The position numbers were made by a program, and so were the translations under genes. 64,000 bases of DNA, taken from the NCBI GenBank assembly GCA_045537045.1, contig JAZSOS010000023.1, forward strand, positions 1 through 64,000, given 5' to 3'. The notes beneath the pieces are model-generated. The model ran no database searches. It was given only the letters and a program-made list of their open reading frames with translations, and was not told the DNA's origin. This stretch comes from SIG480 sp045537045. Its GTDB lineage: Bacteria > Bacillota > Clostridia > Oscillospirales > JAAYXM01. Shown here one piece after another: positions 41,526 to 51,559 of this stretch. The first letter of the stretch is position 1, and each line of letters starts with the position of its first letter.

Positions 41526-43394
41526 TCAATTTTCCGACGAATTTTCCCACAAAATGCAGGATGATTTACTTCCGAGGAGTAACTTTCCAAAAGACAGCGA
41601 ACATTCACCACATGCAAGCGCAATTTCCGCGTTATCCCGAACCTTAAACAATTTACGTTTATGTCCACGGTTTATAAATGCCTTGACTTTGCCTCTGGAC
41701 ACAACAAGAAAGTCCCCCTCGGCGTATTCCACACGGAAGGGCGCTGTGGTCATACATTTATTGCCTGTTTTTATTCTTCCCAAGCTTCGGTAAAACTCAA
41801 GCAAATCTTCATCGACATTATCCCATGTGTAAAACCTTCTGTTAAATGGATCTTCAAAGCCCTGCATTCCTATTTCATCGCCGTAATATATGCAGGGAGA
41901 GCCCGGAAACATATACTGCAGGATAGCCGCCTGACGCAGACGTTCGCGACCTGCCTTCAGTTCTTTTTTATCAAGTTCCCGCGTTGCACGAAACTCCTTC
42001 GGTTCATGGCAAAGATTTCCCACGGAAAGCTCGTTTACGGCGCGCACTGTATCATGTGTGCCTATAATGTTCATAAGACATCGCTGAGAAATCGCGGGGT
42101 AATTTTCAATGATGGACATAAGCGAATACTTCGCCTGAACAGCCGATATTCTTCCGCACAAAAAGTCAAGTATACTGTTTTTGAGCGGATAGTTCATAAC
42201 TCCGTCAAGCACACCGTCTGTAAAGTATCTTTTATTTACATCGTACGCTTTTTTTGTAGACGCATCTTCCCAGACCTCACCTATGACAAGTGCTTCTTTA
42301 TTCTCTTTTCGTGCTCTTGTTTTAAGCTGTTCAATAAAGTCATCAGGAAGCTCATCGGCAACGTCAAGTCTCCATCCTGAAACACCTGCACGCATCCAAT
42401 GTGCAATAACGCTGTCTTCACTGTTGATGATGTAGTCGGTATAATCACGGTTAAGTTCATTTACCTGAGGCAGAGTGTCAATTCCCCACCATGACGAGTA
42501 ATTCCCATTTCCATCAATATCGAACCAGTTACGGAACGGAGAGCTTTTGTCATTCCACGCACCGGTATTTTCTCCGTATCTTCCCTCTTTGTTGAAATAG
42601 ATGCTGTCTGAACCGGTATGGCTGAAAACTCCGTCCAGAATAACGCGCATTCCGTATTTCTTTGCTTCCCTGCACAGTTCCGAAAGAATTTTCTCATCTC
42701 CGAAGTGAGGGTCAACCTTTTTATAATCAGCAGTATTGTATTTGTGATTTGACCACGCTTCAAATATCGGGCTTAAGTATATTGTTTTTACGCCAAGACT
42801 ATCAAGATAAGGCAGTTTTTCAATAACACCTTCAAGGTTTCCGCCGTATATATCTCTGTTTTCTACAACACCTTGGCTGTTCGGTTTAAAATACGGCACT
42901 TCATTTTTATCCTTATGTACCGCGAAAAATGCATCGTCAGACAACTCCGGAGAGGTTGACGCACGATAAAACCGGTCAACAAACACGTGATAGGTTACAC
43001 CCTCCGAAAACCACGAAGGCGTGGTATATTCCCGTGACGCAACCGTAAGCTGGAAACTTAATATGTTATTTTCGTTATCTACAATGCCATTTTTCCCGAA
43101 AAAAAGAGACTTACCATCGACTGTGTTGAGCACAAACCAATACCAGAATATCCCGGCTTTTTCAAATCCGGTCAATGTGATACCGTATATATCATAAATG
43201 CCTTCCCTGCTTTGCCAAGGCATTTCGTATTCTTCTCTTTTTTTATCATATTCCGAAAATCTAACAAGCTTTACAGATGTAATTTCCATGCAAAGCGCAG
43301 ATGCGGAGAGCATCACGCACTCTCCGCACTTTATCGCTCCAAAAGGATTTTTATATTTTTCTGACTGAGAATCAAAGATAAATAGTTTTTCCAT
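41526..43394 (-). CDS. Intracellular GH13 alpha-glucan hydrolase (neopullulanase/cyclomaltodextrinase-like)
   Basis: Glycoside hydrolase of 622 aa. An N-terminal beta domain (~1-120) precedes the (beta/alpha)8 barrel with region I DGVFSH (254-259), region II GWRLDVADE with nucleophile Asp344, region III IGEVWE with acid Glu373 and region IV IIGTHD with Asp448. There is no signal peptide, so it acts on cytoplasmic glucans such as maltodextrins released from glycogen. It is the last gene of the glycogen operon, 12 bp after glgP, and no terminator is evident before the T-box leader. Confidence 0.93.
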   Translation of the reverse strand: MEKLFIFDSQSEKYKNPFGAIKCGECVMLSASALCMEITSVKLVRFSEYDKKREEYEMPWQSREGIYDIYGITLTGFEKAGIFWYWFVLNTVDGKSLFFGKNGIVDNENNILSFQLTVASREYTTPSWFSEGVTYHVFVDRFYRASTSPELSDDAFFAVHKDKNEVPYFKPNSQGVVENRDIYGGNLEGVIEKLPYLDSLGVKTIYLSPIFEAWSNHKYNTADYKKVDPHFGDEKILSELCREAKKYGMRVILDGVFSHTGSDSIYFNKEGRYGENTGAWNDKSSPFRNWFDIDGNGNYSSWWGIDTLPQVNELNRDYTDYIINSEDSVIAHWMRAGVSGWRLDVADELPDDFIEQLKTRARKENKEALVIGEVWEDASTKKAYDVNKRYFTDGVLDGVMNYPLKNSILDFLCGRISAVQAKYSLMSIIENYPAISQRCLMNIIGTHDTVRAVNELSVGNLCHEPKEFRATRELDKKELKAGRERLRQAAILQYMFPGSPCIYYGDEIGMQGFEDPFNRRFYTWDNVDEDLLEFYRSLGRIKTGNKCMTTAPFRVEYAEGDFLVVSRGKVKAFINRGHKRKLFKVRDNAEIALACGECSLSFGKLLLGSKSSCILWENSSEN

Positions 43395-43406
43395 ATCTAC
43401 CCCGGC

Positions 43407-45830
43407 TTATTCGCTTATCTTCTTCAAATTCCAGATATTATTCGCATATTCAGTTATGCTGCGGTCTGCAGCAAAGCGTCCGGCATTAGCAATGTTGATA
43501 AGCGATTTTCTGTTAAACAGCTCCTTATCTCTGTACTCGCGGTAAATTTTGTCATGCGCTTCGCAATAAGACGCAAAATCCGCAAGAAGCATATACTGAT
43601 CATGGAAAAGGAGAGAATTTACAATATCGGGATATGAATTTCGCAGCACGCCGACACCTATACCGTCACGGATATGGTCAAGAACTCTGCGGAGTTTTGG
43701 ATCATTATGATAGTAATCTATCGGTGAATACGTTCCGGAGGCTGCCAGAGCCGCCACTTCGTGCGCTTTCATACCGAATATATAGATATTCTCCTCACCA
43801 ACCGCTTCGCATATCTCGACGTTTGCACCGTCAAGCGTACCGATAGTGAGCGCGCCGTTGAGCATAAACTTCATATTTCCCGTTCCTGAGGCTTCTTTAC
43901 CGGCAATTGATATTTGCTCAGAAATTTCCGCCGCAGGAATCATAAGTTCTGCTATTGAAACATTATAATCCTCAACAAACACTACTTTAAGCTTATCCGC
44001 CACCCTCTTATCAGAGTTTATCTCAGATGCAACGGAGTTGATTAACCTGATTATATTCTTTGCCATAGCGTATCCCGCCGCTGATTTCGCACCAAAGAAA
44101 TATGTTTTCGGTTTAAAATCCATTCCGGGATTGTCAAGTAGCATATGGTATTCATAAAGAATATGCAGAACATTGAGAAGCTGACGCTTATACTCATGCA
44201 GTCTTTTCGACTGAACGTCGAAAATCGAGTCCGGATTTATATTCGTATCAAAGGACATTGCATTTACAAATCTTACTTTGTTGTTATGCTTTATCTCGGA
44301 AAGCCGCTCCAGAACAGACTTATCATCAGAATACTTTTCAAGCTTTTTAAGAGCCGATGCATCGTAGCGGAAATCATTTCCGATAAGCTCGGAAATAAGC
44401 GAGGTAAGCTCAGGATTTGCCTGACAGAGCCATCTTCTGTGAGCTATACCGTTGGTTACGTTAGTGAATTTCCCCGGGAACATATAGTTGTAATCCGAGA
44501 AAACAGTTTCCTTTAAAATGTTGCTGTGAAGCGCAGAAACACCGTTTACGGAAAAACATGTTGCTATACAGAGATTTGCCATGCGGATTTCGCCGTTTGC
44601 AATGATTGCAAGCTTTCCTATCTTCTCTCTGTCTTCAGGGAAGGCGTTCCATAAATCATCACAGAACCTTCTGTTGATTTCTTCCACAATCATATAAATT
44701 CGCGGAAGAAGATGCCTGAACATCGAAATTGTCCAACGTTCCAGTGCTTCTGCCATTATCGTATGGTTTGTATACGCCATACATTTTGATACGATCTCCC
44801 AGCTTTCATCCCAGCTGTATTCCTCTTCATCAATAAGAATACGCATAAGCTCTGGAATGGCAAGTGTCGGGTGCGTATCATTGATGTGAATGATAGCCTT
44901 ATCTGCAAAATTGCGGAGTGTTCCGTATTTTGCCTTATGCTTTTTCACAATGCTTGAAATGGTTGCAGATACAAAGAAATACTGTTGCTTGAGTCGCAGC
45001 GACTTTCCTTCCTCGTGGTTGTCCTCAGGATACAGAATTTTGGAGATGACCTCACTCATCGCCTTCTGCTCCATAGATTTTGCATACTCACCCTTTGAGA
45101 AAAGGTGCATATCAATACTTTTCGTAGACTTTGCACTCCACAAACGTAATGTGTTGACATTTTTTCCGGGATATCCGGATATCAGCATATCGTTCGGCAC
45201 AGCAAGCACGGTGTAATAATCGTGATGAGAGAATTTAAGCTTGCCGTCTTCCATATAGCTGTCAACCTTGCCGCCGAACCTTACCTCCTGAGTTTCCTCA
45301 ATTCTCGGCACAGTCCATACACTTCCGGTTTCAAGCCAGTTATCAGGAAGCTCTACCTGCATTCCGTCGATGATTTTCTGCTTGAATATTCCGTATTCAT
45401 ACAGTATGGAAAAGCCCATTCCCGGATAGTCCATAGCTGTGAGCGAATCCATATAGCACGCTGCAAGACGGCCGAGGCCACCGTTACCGAGGCCTGCATC
45501 GCGCTCTACCCCGAACAGCTCATCAAGCGACAAACCTAAGGTTTCAAACGTATTTGCAAACACCTCAGAAAGTCCGAGATTGTTAATATTGTTGTGCAGA
45601 GACTTGCCGATAAGAAACTCCATTGACAGATAATAAACCTGCCGGAGTTCTTTCTTTTCTATTTCATCCTGCGCACGAGCCCAGTTTTCCATCAACACAT
45701 CACGAATGATAAATGAGCAAGCGGAATATAATTCTTCATAACTTGCCTCATTTATTTCTTTTCCAAAATGTCTTGAAAGCTTACCGGCAATAAGCTCCTT
45801 TAATTTTTTTTCATTCAAGTGTATCCCCAT
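43407..45830 (-). CDS. glgP: Glycogen phosphorylase
   Basis: PLP-dependent GT35 enzyme releasing glucose-1-phosphate from the non-reducing ends of glycogen. The 807-aa protein has DAGLGNGGLGRLAACYMDSL near residue 105-125 and the PLP lysine motif ASGTGNMKFMLNGALTIGT near residue 640, with DGANVEI following. Length and motifs are complete. It is 24 bp downstream of glgA and just upstream of the GH13 gene, so synthesis and breakdown are expressed from one operon. Confidence 0.97.
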   Translation of the reverse strand: MGIHLNEKKLKELIAGKLSRHFGKEINEASYEELYSACSFIIRDVLMENWARAQDEIEKKELRQVYYLSMEFLIGKSLHNNINNLGLSEVFANTFETLGLSLDELFGVERDAGLGNGGLGRLAACYMDSLTAMDYPGMGFSILYEYGIFKQKIIDGMQVELPDNWLETGSVWTVPRIEETQEVRFGGKVDSYMEDGKLKFSHHDYYTVLAVPNDMLISGYPGKNVNTLRLWSAKSTKSIDMHLFSKGEYAKSMEQKAMSEVISKILYPEDNHEEGKSLRLKQQYFFVSATISSIVKKHKAKYGTLRNFADKAIIHINDTHPTLAIPELMRILIDEEEYSWDESWEIVSKCMAYTNHTIMAEALERWTISMFRHLLPRIYMIVEEINRRFCDDLWNAFPEDREKIGKLAIIANGEIRMANLCIATCFSVNGVSALHSNILKETVFSDYNYMFPGKFTNVTNGIAHRRWLCQANPELTSLISELIGNDFRYDASALKKLEKYSDDKSVLERLSEIKHNNKVRFVNAMSFDTNINPDSIFDVQSKRLHEYKRQLLNVLHILYEYHMLLDNPGMDFKPKTYFFGAKSAAGYAMAKNIIRLINSVASEINSDKRVADKLKVVFVEDYNVSIAELMIPAAEISEQISIAGKEASGTGNMKFMLNGALTIGTLDGANVEICEAVGEENIYIFGMKAHEVAALAASGTYSPIDYYHNDPKLRRVLDHIRDGIGVGVLRNSYPDIVNSLLFHDQYMLLADFASYCEAHDKIYREYRDKELFNRKSLINIANAGRFAADRSITEYANNIWNLKKISE

Positions 45831-45854
45831 TAAATGTACCTCTTCGTTATAAGA

Positions 45855-47300
45855 TTATTCGCAAATCAGAGCGTCATACAGCTTATTGTATTCTTTAGCT
45901 GGTTTTTTCCATGAAAAATCGACGCTCATCCCATTCTCAATAAGCTTTGCCCATTTTTCCTTATTGCGGTAGCAATCGCATGCCGCGCGTATTACGCCGA
46001 GCATCTCATGTGCATTATATTCAGAAAAGACAAAGCCGTTTCCTTCTCCTCTTTCAGCGTCATACTGCGAAATGCTGTCCCCAAGTCCGCCGGTTTTTCG
46101 CACAATCGGAATTGTTCCGTAGCGGAGCGCGATCATCTGAGCAAGACCGCACGGCTCGCTTTTTGACGGCATAAGGAACATATCAGAGCCGGCATATATT
46201 TTCTGCGCAAGCTCACTGTTAAAGGCGATATTTACCGACAACTTAAACGGATACTGCCACTGCTTATCACGCAGGAACTGTTCATATTTCCAGTCCCCTG
46301 TTCCTACAATGACCATCTGGACATCATCCTCAAGAAGCTCATCAATAACGCATGAAACCAAATCAAGACCTTTATGTGAAACAAGGCGCGTTACCATACC
46401 GATAACGGGAATATCTCCGTTTTTCGGCAAATTCACAAGTGACTGAAGCTCTTCTTTATTCTGAGCTTTTCCTGTCATATCCTTTTTCGAGTAGTTAAAG
46501 AAAATCCTCTTATCCTTTGCCGGGTCATAAAGCTTCTGGTCGATGCCGTTAATTATTCCGCAAAGCTTGCCTTCCTCATAACGCAAAATTTCATGAAGGC
46601 CATGGGCATACTCCGGAGTTTTTATCTCTTCGGCATATGACGGACTTACGGTAGTTACGCGGTCGGAACAGGTAATGGCTGCCTTCATCAGATTAACAGC
46701 GCCGCCAAATTCAAGGAAGCCGTTATTAAACTCTTCTATCGGCAAACCAAGAACGTTTTCCACAATTTCTCTGTCGAAAATGCCCTGATATTCTATATTA
46801 TGAATCGTGAATACAGTTTTGATACGCTCATACCCCGGACGCATATAGTATTTAAGCTTATAATAAATCGGCACAAGCGCGGTCTGCCAGTCGTGAGAAT
46901 GAATGACATCCGGATAATAATCAATATAGGGCAGAATTTCAAGAACCGCCGTGGAGAAAAACGCGAAGCGCTCTGCATCATCATAGCATCCGTACAGCGC
47001 ACCACCACGCTTAAAGTAGTATTCATTATCTATAAAATACCACGTTACGCTTTTTTCTTCGTACTTAAAAATACCGCAATACTGACTTCTCCACGCAAGC
47101 GGGATAAATATATTGGTTACCGGAACAAGCTTGCGCCTTACCTTTTCCGGAACTCCCTCGTGAAGAGGAATAACAACAGCAACCTCGCAATTTTTGCCGG
47201 ATATAGCCTTCGGGAGCGAACCGATAACATCGCCCAAGCCTCCGGATTTTATGAACGGTGCAGCCTCGGACGCTGCAAAAAGTATTTTTTTCTTTTCCAT
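45855..47300 (-). CDS. glgA: Glycogen synthase (ADP-glucose)
   Basis: GT5 enzyme that adds glucose from ADP-glucose to the growing alpha-1,4-glucan. The ADP-glucose motif KSGGLGDVIGSLPKAI is near the N-terminus (the K-x-G-G-L signature), and SKSEPCGLAQMIALRYGTIPIVRKTGGLGDS (in parts) gives the catalytic Glu region at about residue 385. Length 481 aa is typical. It follows glgD by 15 bp. Confidence 0.97.
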   Translation of the reverse strand: MEKKKILFAASEAAPFIKSGGLGDVIGSLPKAISGKNCEVAVVIPLHEGVPEKVRRKLVPVTNIFIPLAWRSQYCGIFKYEEKSVTWYFIDNEYYFKRGGALYGCYDDAERFAFFSTAVLEILPYIDYYPDVIHSHDWQTALVPIYYKLKYYMRPGYERIKTVFTIHNIEYQGIFDREIVENVLGLPIEEFNNGFLEFGGAVNLMKAAITCSDRVTTVSPSYAEEIKTPEYAHGLHEILRYEEGKLCGIINGIDQKLYDPAKDKRIFFNYSKKDMTGKAQNKEELQSLVNLPKNGDIPVIGMVTRLVSHKGLDLVSCVIDELLEDDVQMVIVGTGDWKYEQFLRDKQWQYPFKLSVNIAFNSELAQKIYAGSDMFLMPSKSEPCGLAQMIALRYGTIPIVRKTGGLGDSISQYDAERGEGNGFVFSEYNAHEMLGVIRAACDCYRNKEKWAKLIENGMSVDFSWKKPAKEYNKLYDALICE

Positions 47301-47315
47301 AATTCCTCCAAAAGT

Positions 47316-48437
47316 TTATAATTTACAGCCCATGGGAAGCACGGTGGGATACATTTCCGCTCCGCGGAGAGAAACACCTTTTGATATAACGACCTGCCCG
47401 TCGGTGATGCAATACTCAAGCTTTGCATCCTCACCGATATCCGCACCCTGAAGAATGACACAGTTTTTAACAGAAGCACCTTTGCCGACACGGACGTTTC
47501 GTGAAATAATTGAGTTTTCGACAGTGCCCTCAATCACACAGCCATCGGCAAGCATGCTGTTCTTTACAACCGCTTCTTCACCGAACATTGACGGAACTTC
47601 ATCAAATATATGTGTTGCAATCTCGCCACCGCTAAAGAGCTCGTCTCTTGTTTTTTCATTGAGCAAATCAAGATTTACCTTGAAATACGATTCAACGGAA
47701 TCTATTTTCTCGGCGTAACCCTTATACTCGCACGCATAGATGTCAAGTGACTGCGCCATATCCTGAATGATGTCGCGCTCAAAATCATACTTGTTATGCG
47801 CAACACATTGGCAGATCAAAAACTCCAGCAAACCACGCTCAATGATATACGTTCCGAGAAGCATATTGCTGTGGAGCTGTATATCCTGATTTATTGTTAT
47901 ATCCTTAATTCTACCGTCCTTGTCAACATCAATAAAAGCATTGTTTTTAAACTTTGACGGTTCATATACCTCTGCTTTATACAGTGCTGTCATGTACGCC
48001 TGCTTCTCGATATGCGTTTGGAGAAGCTCGGTGTAATCTATATTTGCGATAAGATTTCCGTCTGAGAGCAGGATGTATTTACAGTCGCAATTTCTGATAT
48101 AATCAATAATTCCCATAAGAACAGATATCTTTCCGTTTCTTTCAGAAAACATATCGCGGCTTCCGATAGACGGCGGTAAGATTGAAAGTCCACCTTTTTT
48201 ACGGTTCAAATCCCATTCCTTACCAGTACCGAGATGGCTCATAAGCGAATAATAATCGCTTTTGGTAACAACACCCACGTTTTTAATTCCGGAATTAACC
48301 ATACTTGAAAGTGTGAAATCTATCATACGGTATCTTCCGCCAAAAGGCACGGAGGCTGCTGTTCTGTTTTCCGTAAGTTCGCGCATCGCATCAACCTTGT
48401 CGTGCGCAAAAATTATCCCCAAAGTATCTCTTATCAT
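47316..48437 (-). CDS. glgD: GlgD, ADP-glucose pyrophosphorylase second subunit
   Basis: GlgC paralogue of 373 aa that pairs with GlgC in Firmicutes and raises its activity. It has the nucleotidyltransferase fold but the degenerate N-terminus TLGIIFAHDKVDAMRELTENR in place of the GGxGxRLxxLT pyrophosphorylase signature, and a C-terminal left-handed beta helix with hexapeptide repeats. The start overlaps the glgC stop by 4 bp, indicating coupled synthesis of the two subunits. Confidence 0.95.
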   Translation of the reverse strand: MIRDTLGIIFAHDKVDAMRELTENRTAASVPFGGRYRMIDFTLSSMVNSGIKNVGVVTKSDYYSLMSHLGTGKEWDLNRKKGGLSILPPSIGSRDMFSERNGKISVLMGIIDYIRNCDCKYILLSDGNLIANIDYTELLQTHIEKQAYMTALYKAEVYEPSKFKNNAFIDVDKDGRIKDITINQDIQLHSNMLLGTYIIERGLLEFLICQCVAHNKYDFERDIIQDMAQSLDIYACEYKGYAEKIDSVESYFKVNLDLLNEKTRDELFSGGEIATHIFDEVPSMFGEEAVVKNSMLADGCVIEGTVENSIISRNVRVGKGASVKNCVILQGADIGEDAKLEYCITDGQVVISKGVSLRGAEMYPTVLPMGCKL

Positions 48438-49654
48438 AACGCCACCTCCGCATCGGGAATGTCTTCTTCCACTATGGTGCCGGGTTCTATCCGGGCATTA
48501 CTGCCTACCGTAAGCGAATTTCCAACAACAGTTATTTTTTTGCGTTCACCCTCTGCCGGAGCTGCGCCTATTCTGGCGCCCGCTCTGACAGTAACATTCT
48601 CCGCTATAATTGAATACTCAATAACTGCGCCGTCCTCAATTACGCTTCCGGGCATTATAATTGAGTTGTTTACAACGGCGTCTTTACCTATCTTTACGTC
48701 ATAAAAAATTATGGAGTGGTCAACCGTTCCGCAGGTATAACAGCCTTCGGCGATCATGGACTTTTTTACAACGGCATCCGTTGAAATGAACTGAGCCGGC
48801 TTTACGGGGTTCCTTGCATAAATTCTCCAGCCTTTATCGTGGAGAACAAGTCCACTTCCAGGAGTTATAGCGTCCATATTCGACTCCCACAAGCTGTCTA
48901 TCGTTCCGACATCCTTCCAATAGCCTTTATACTCATACGCAAAAAGCTTTTTACCGTCTCCAAGCATCTTGGGGATAATGTTTTTACCGAAATCGTTCTG
49001 GCTTTCGGGATTGTTTTCATCCTCTATAAGATATTTTTCCAGAACCTCCCATGTGAAAATATACACACCCATAGACGCTTTGGTGCTTTTTGGTTTTTTG
49101 GGTTTTTCCTCAAACTCATAGATGGAATTGTCATCACGAAGATTCATTATTCCAAAGCGCGAAGCTTCCTCAATCGGCACATCAATTACCGCTATTGTAC
49201 AATCCGCCTTCGCTTTTTTGTGTTCACGGAGCATCCAGTCGTAATTCATTTTATAAACGTGGTCTCCTGAAAGAACAAGAACATACTTAGGGTTAAAGTT
49301 TCTTATAAAGTTTATGTTCTGGTAAATCGCGTTTGCTGTTCCCTTGTACCATGCTCCGCTTGTGCTTGTCATATACGGAGGCAGAATTGCAACACCGCCG
49401 TTGGAGCGGTCGAGATCCCATGGCTGGCCGTTTCCGATATATGTGTTGAGTTCAAGCGGCTGATACTGAGTAAGTACGCCTACCGTATCAATACCCGAGT
49501 TGATACAGTTAGACAGCGGAAAGTCTATAATCCTGTACTTTCCGCCAAACGGAACTGCCGGCTTTGCCACGTTTTTCGTAAGTACGTGAAGTCTGCTTCC
49601 CTGCCCGCCGGCAAGAAGCATTGCGATACATTCCTTGGATTTTAACATTTTCAC
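48434..49654 (-). CDS. glgC: Glucose-1-phosphate adenylyltransferase
   Basis: Makes ADP-glucose from ATP and glucose-1-phosphate, the committed step of bacterial glycogen synthesis. The catalytic loop AMLLAGGQGSRLHVLTKNVA, VLVLSGDHVYKMNY and EEKPKKPKSTKASMGVY are present; the C-terminal beta-helix has hexapeptide repeats. Length 406 aa. It starts directly after the glgB stop (no spacer) and overlaps glgD. Confidence 0.97.
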   Translation of the reverse strand: MKMLKSKECIAMLLAGGQGSRLHVLTKNVAKPAVPFGGKYRIIDFPLSNCINSGIDTVGVLTQYQPLELNTYIGNGQPWDLDRSNGGVAILPPYMTSTSGAWYKGTANAIYQNINFIRNFNPKYVLVLSGDHVYKMNYDWMLREHKKAKADCTIAVIDVPIEEASRFGIMNLRDDNSIYEFEEKPKKPKSTKASMGVYIFTWEVLEKYLIEDENNPESQNDFGKNIIPKMLGDGKKLFAYEYKGYWKDVGTIDSLWESNMDAITPGSGLVLHDKGWRIYARNPVKPAQFISTDAVVKKSMIAEGCYTCGTVDHSIIFYDVKIGKDAVVNNSIIMPGSVIEDGAVIEYSIIAENVTVRAGARIGAAPAEGERKKITVVGNSLTVGSNARIEPGTIVEEDIPDAEVAL

Positions 49655-51556
49655 TCATCCCTTTCTCCTGATAAAAATCACACTCATCGGCGGTAAAGTC
49701 AATGAAAGACAGCTCTCACCCCCGCATGCACTGTTTGTTTTTATATACGGTGGGTATTCTGTTCCGCTCCCTCCGTACTTTTCCTTATCACTGTTGAAAA
49801 CAACTCTGTAGCTTCCGGCAGCCGGGACACGGAACGTATACCCTTCCCGCGTAACCGGCGAAAGATTGAGTGCCGCAATTATCTCTTTGCCATCGCTGTT
49901 TTTTCTTTTGAATATAATGACATTGCTGTCGGAATCGTCAACCGTCACCCACTCAAAGCCTTCCCAGCCGGTGTCCATTTCCCAAAGCTCGGAATTTTTG
50001 AGATAAAATTTATTTAAATCACGGACATATTCATGCATTTTACGATGCATATCAAATTCGAGCAGATTCCAGTCCAGCTCCTTCTCGTAATTCCATTCCG
50101 AAAACTGAGCAAATTCATTTCCCATAAAGCTGAGTTTCTTTCCCGGATGTGCAATTATATACCCCAGCATAGCTCGAAGTCCCGCGAATTTTTGCCAGTA
50201 ATCTCCGGGTTGTTTGCCTATCAGTGAACATTTGCCGTGAACAACCTCGTCGTGAGAGAACGGAAGAATATAGTTTTCGGAAAAAGCGTAGGTCAGAGAA
50301 AACGTAAGCTCATTATGTTTATATTTTCTGAAAATCGGGTCTGTTGAAAAATACCTGAGTGTATCATTCATCCATCCCATATTCCATTTAAAATGGAAAC
50401 CAAGCCCGTTCATATAGGGCGGTTTTGTAACCATCGGCCATGCGGTTGACTCTTCAGCAATCATAATTATATCAGGATATGCCCCGCAAACCGTCCCGTT
50501 AAGCTCCTTGAGAAAATCCACAGCTTCGAGATTTTCATTCCCACCGTAGCTGTTTGCACGCCACTGACCGTGAGACTTACCATAATCAAGATAAAGCATA
50601 CTCGCAACCGCATCTACGCGTATACCGTCTATATGAAAATATTCGCACCAGAAAACTGCATTTGATATTAGGAAATTTTTTACTTCATTTCTGCCGTAAT
50701 CAAATATCCGCGTTCCCCAATCGGGATGCTCGCACTTCAGTGGATCGGAATACTCATACAATGTTCTTCCGTCAAACTCGTAAAGCCCGTGTGCGTCTTT
50801 GGGGAAATGAGCTGCCACCCAATCTATGATTACACCGATGCCGCACTTATGGCACTCATTAATAAAATGCATAAAATCCTTCGGCGTTCCGTATCTTGAG
50901 CTTGCGGCAAAATATCCCGTAACCTGATATCCCCACGAGCCGTCATACGGAAACTCGGAAACAGGTAATAACTCAATATGGGTATATCCCATCTTCTTGA
51001 CATAAGGAACAAGCTCTCTTGCTAAGTCCTTATAAGAATAGAAATTCCCGTCCTGATGCTTTTTCCAAGAGCCCGGATGCACCTCATATATATTCATTGC
51101 TTCCGAAAAAACGCTATGTTCCGACCTGTATTTAAGCCAGTTTTTATCGCCCCAACGGAAACCATCTATGTCATAGATTTTTGATGCGGTTCCGGGACGG
51201 GTTTCCGCATGAAACGCATACGGGTCTGCTTTTAAGAGCGTCGTTCCATATGTTGTGTCAATGCTGTATTTATATATGTCGTATTCACCGAGAGACGGGA
51301 CAAACACTTCCCAGACAGTTTTGTCGTCCTCGGGATTTTTCATAACATTGGCATTTTTGTCCCAGTTATTGAAATCACCTACAACGGAAACCGACACGGC
51401 ATCCGGTGCCCACACTCTGAACACAACGCCTGGCGCGCCATCCTCTTCTGTAAAGTGCGCACCGAAATATTTATACGCATATATATCTTTTCCCTGATGA
51501 AACAACCACCTGTGTTCTCTGCTCTCTGCATTTTCATAATTCCTGTTACAAAGCAT
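49655..51556 (-). CDS. glgB: 1,4-alpha-glucan branching enzyme
   Basis: GH13/CBM48 enzyme that makes alpha-1,6 branches in glycogen. The CBM48 domain (~25-125; VVFRVWAPDAVSVSVVGDFNNW in parts) precedes the barrel, which has GVIIDWVAAHFPKD (region I), GIRVDAVASM (nucleophile Asp), IMIAEEST (acid Glu) and LPFSHDEVVHG (region IV). The 633-aa protein is the common N-truncated bacterial form. It starts 3 bp after the dacF stop, with GGGAGAAGG overlapping the dacF end, so the glycogen operon appears joined to dacF. Confidence 0.96.
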   Translation of the reverse strand: MLCNRNYENAESREHRWLFHQGKDIYAYKYFGAHFTEEDGAPGVVFRVWAPDAVSVSVVGDFNNWDKNANVMKNPEDDKTVWEVFVPSLGEYDIYKYSIDTTYGTTLLKADPYAFHAETRPGTASKIYDIDGFRWGDKNWLKYRSEHSVFSEAMNIYEVHPGSWKKHQDGNFYSYKDLARELVPYVKKMGYTHIELLPVSEFPYDGSWGYQVTGYFAASSRYGTPKDFMHFINECHKCGIGVIIDWVAAHFPKDAHGLYEFDGRTLYEYSDPLKCEHPDWGTRIFDYGRNEVKNFLISNAVFWCEYFHIDGIRVDAVASMLYLDYGKSHGQWRANSYGGNENLEAVDFLKELNGTVCGAYPDIIMIAEESTAWPMVTKPPYMNGLGFHFKWNMGWMNDTLRYFSTDPIFRKYKHNELTFSLTYAFSENYILPFSHDEVVHGKCSLIGKQPGDYWQKFAGLRAMLGYIIAHPGKKLSFMGNEFAQFSEWNYEKELDWNLLEFDMHRKMHEYVRDLNKFYLKNSELWEMDTGWEGFEWVTVDDSDSNVIIFKRKNSDGKEIIAALNLSPVTREGYTFRVPAAGSYRVVFNSDKEKYGGSGTEYPPYIKTNSACGGESCLSLTLPPMSVIFIRRKG

Positions 51557-51559
51557 TTT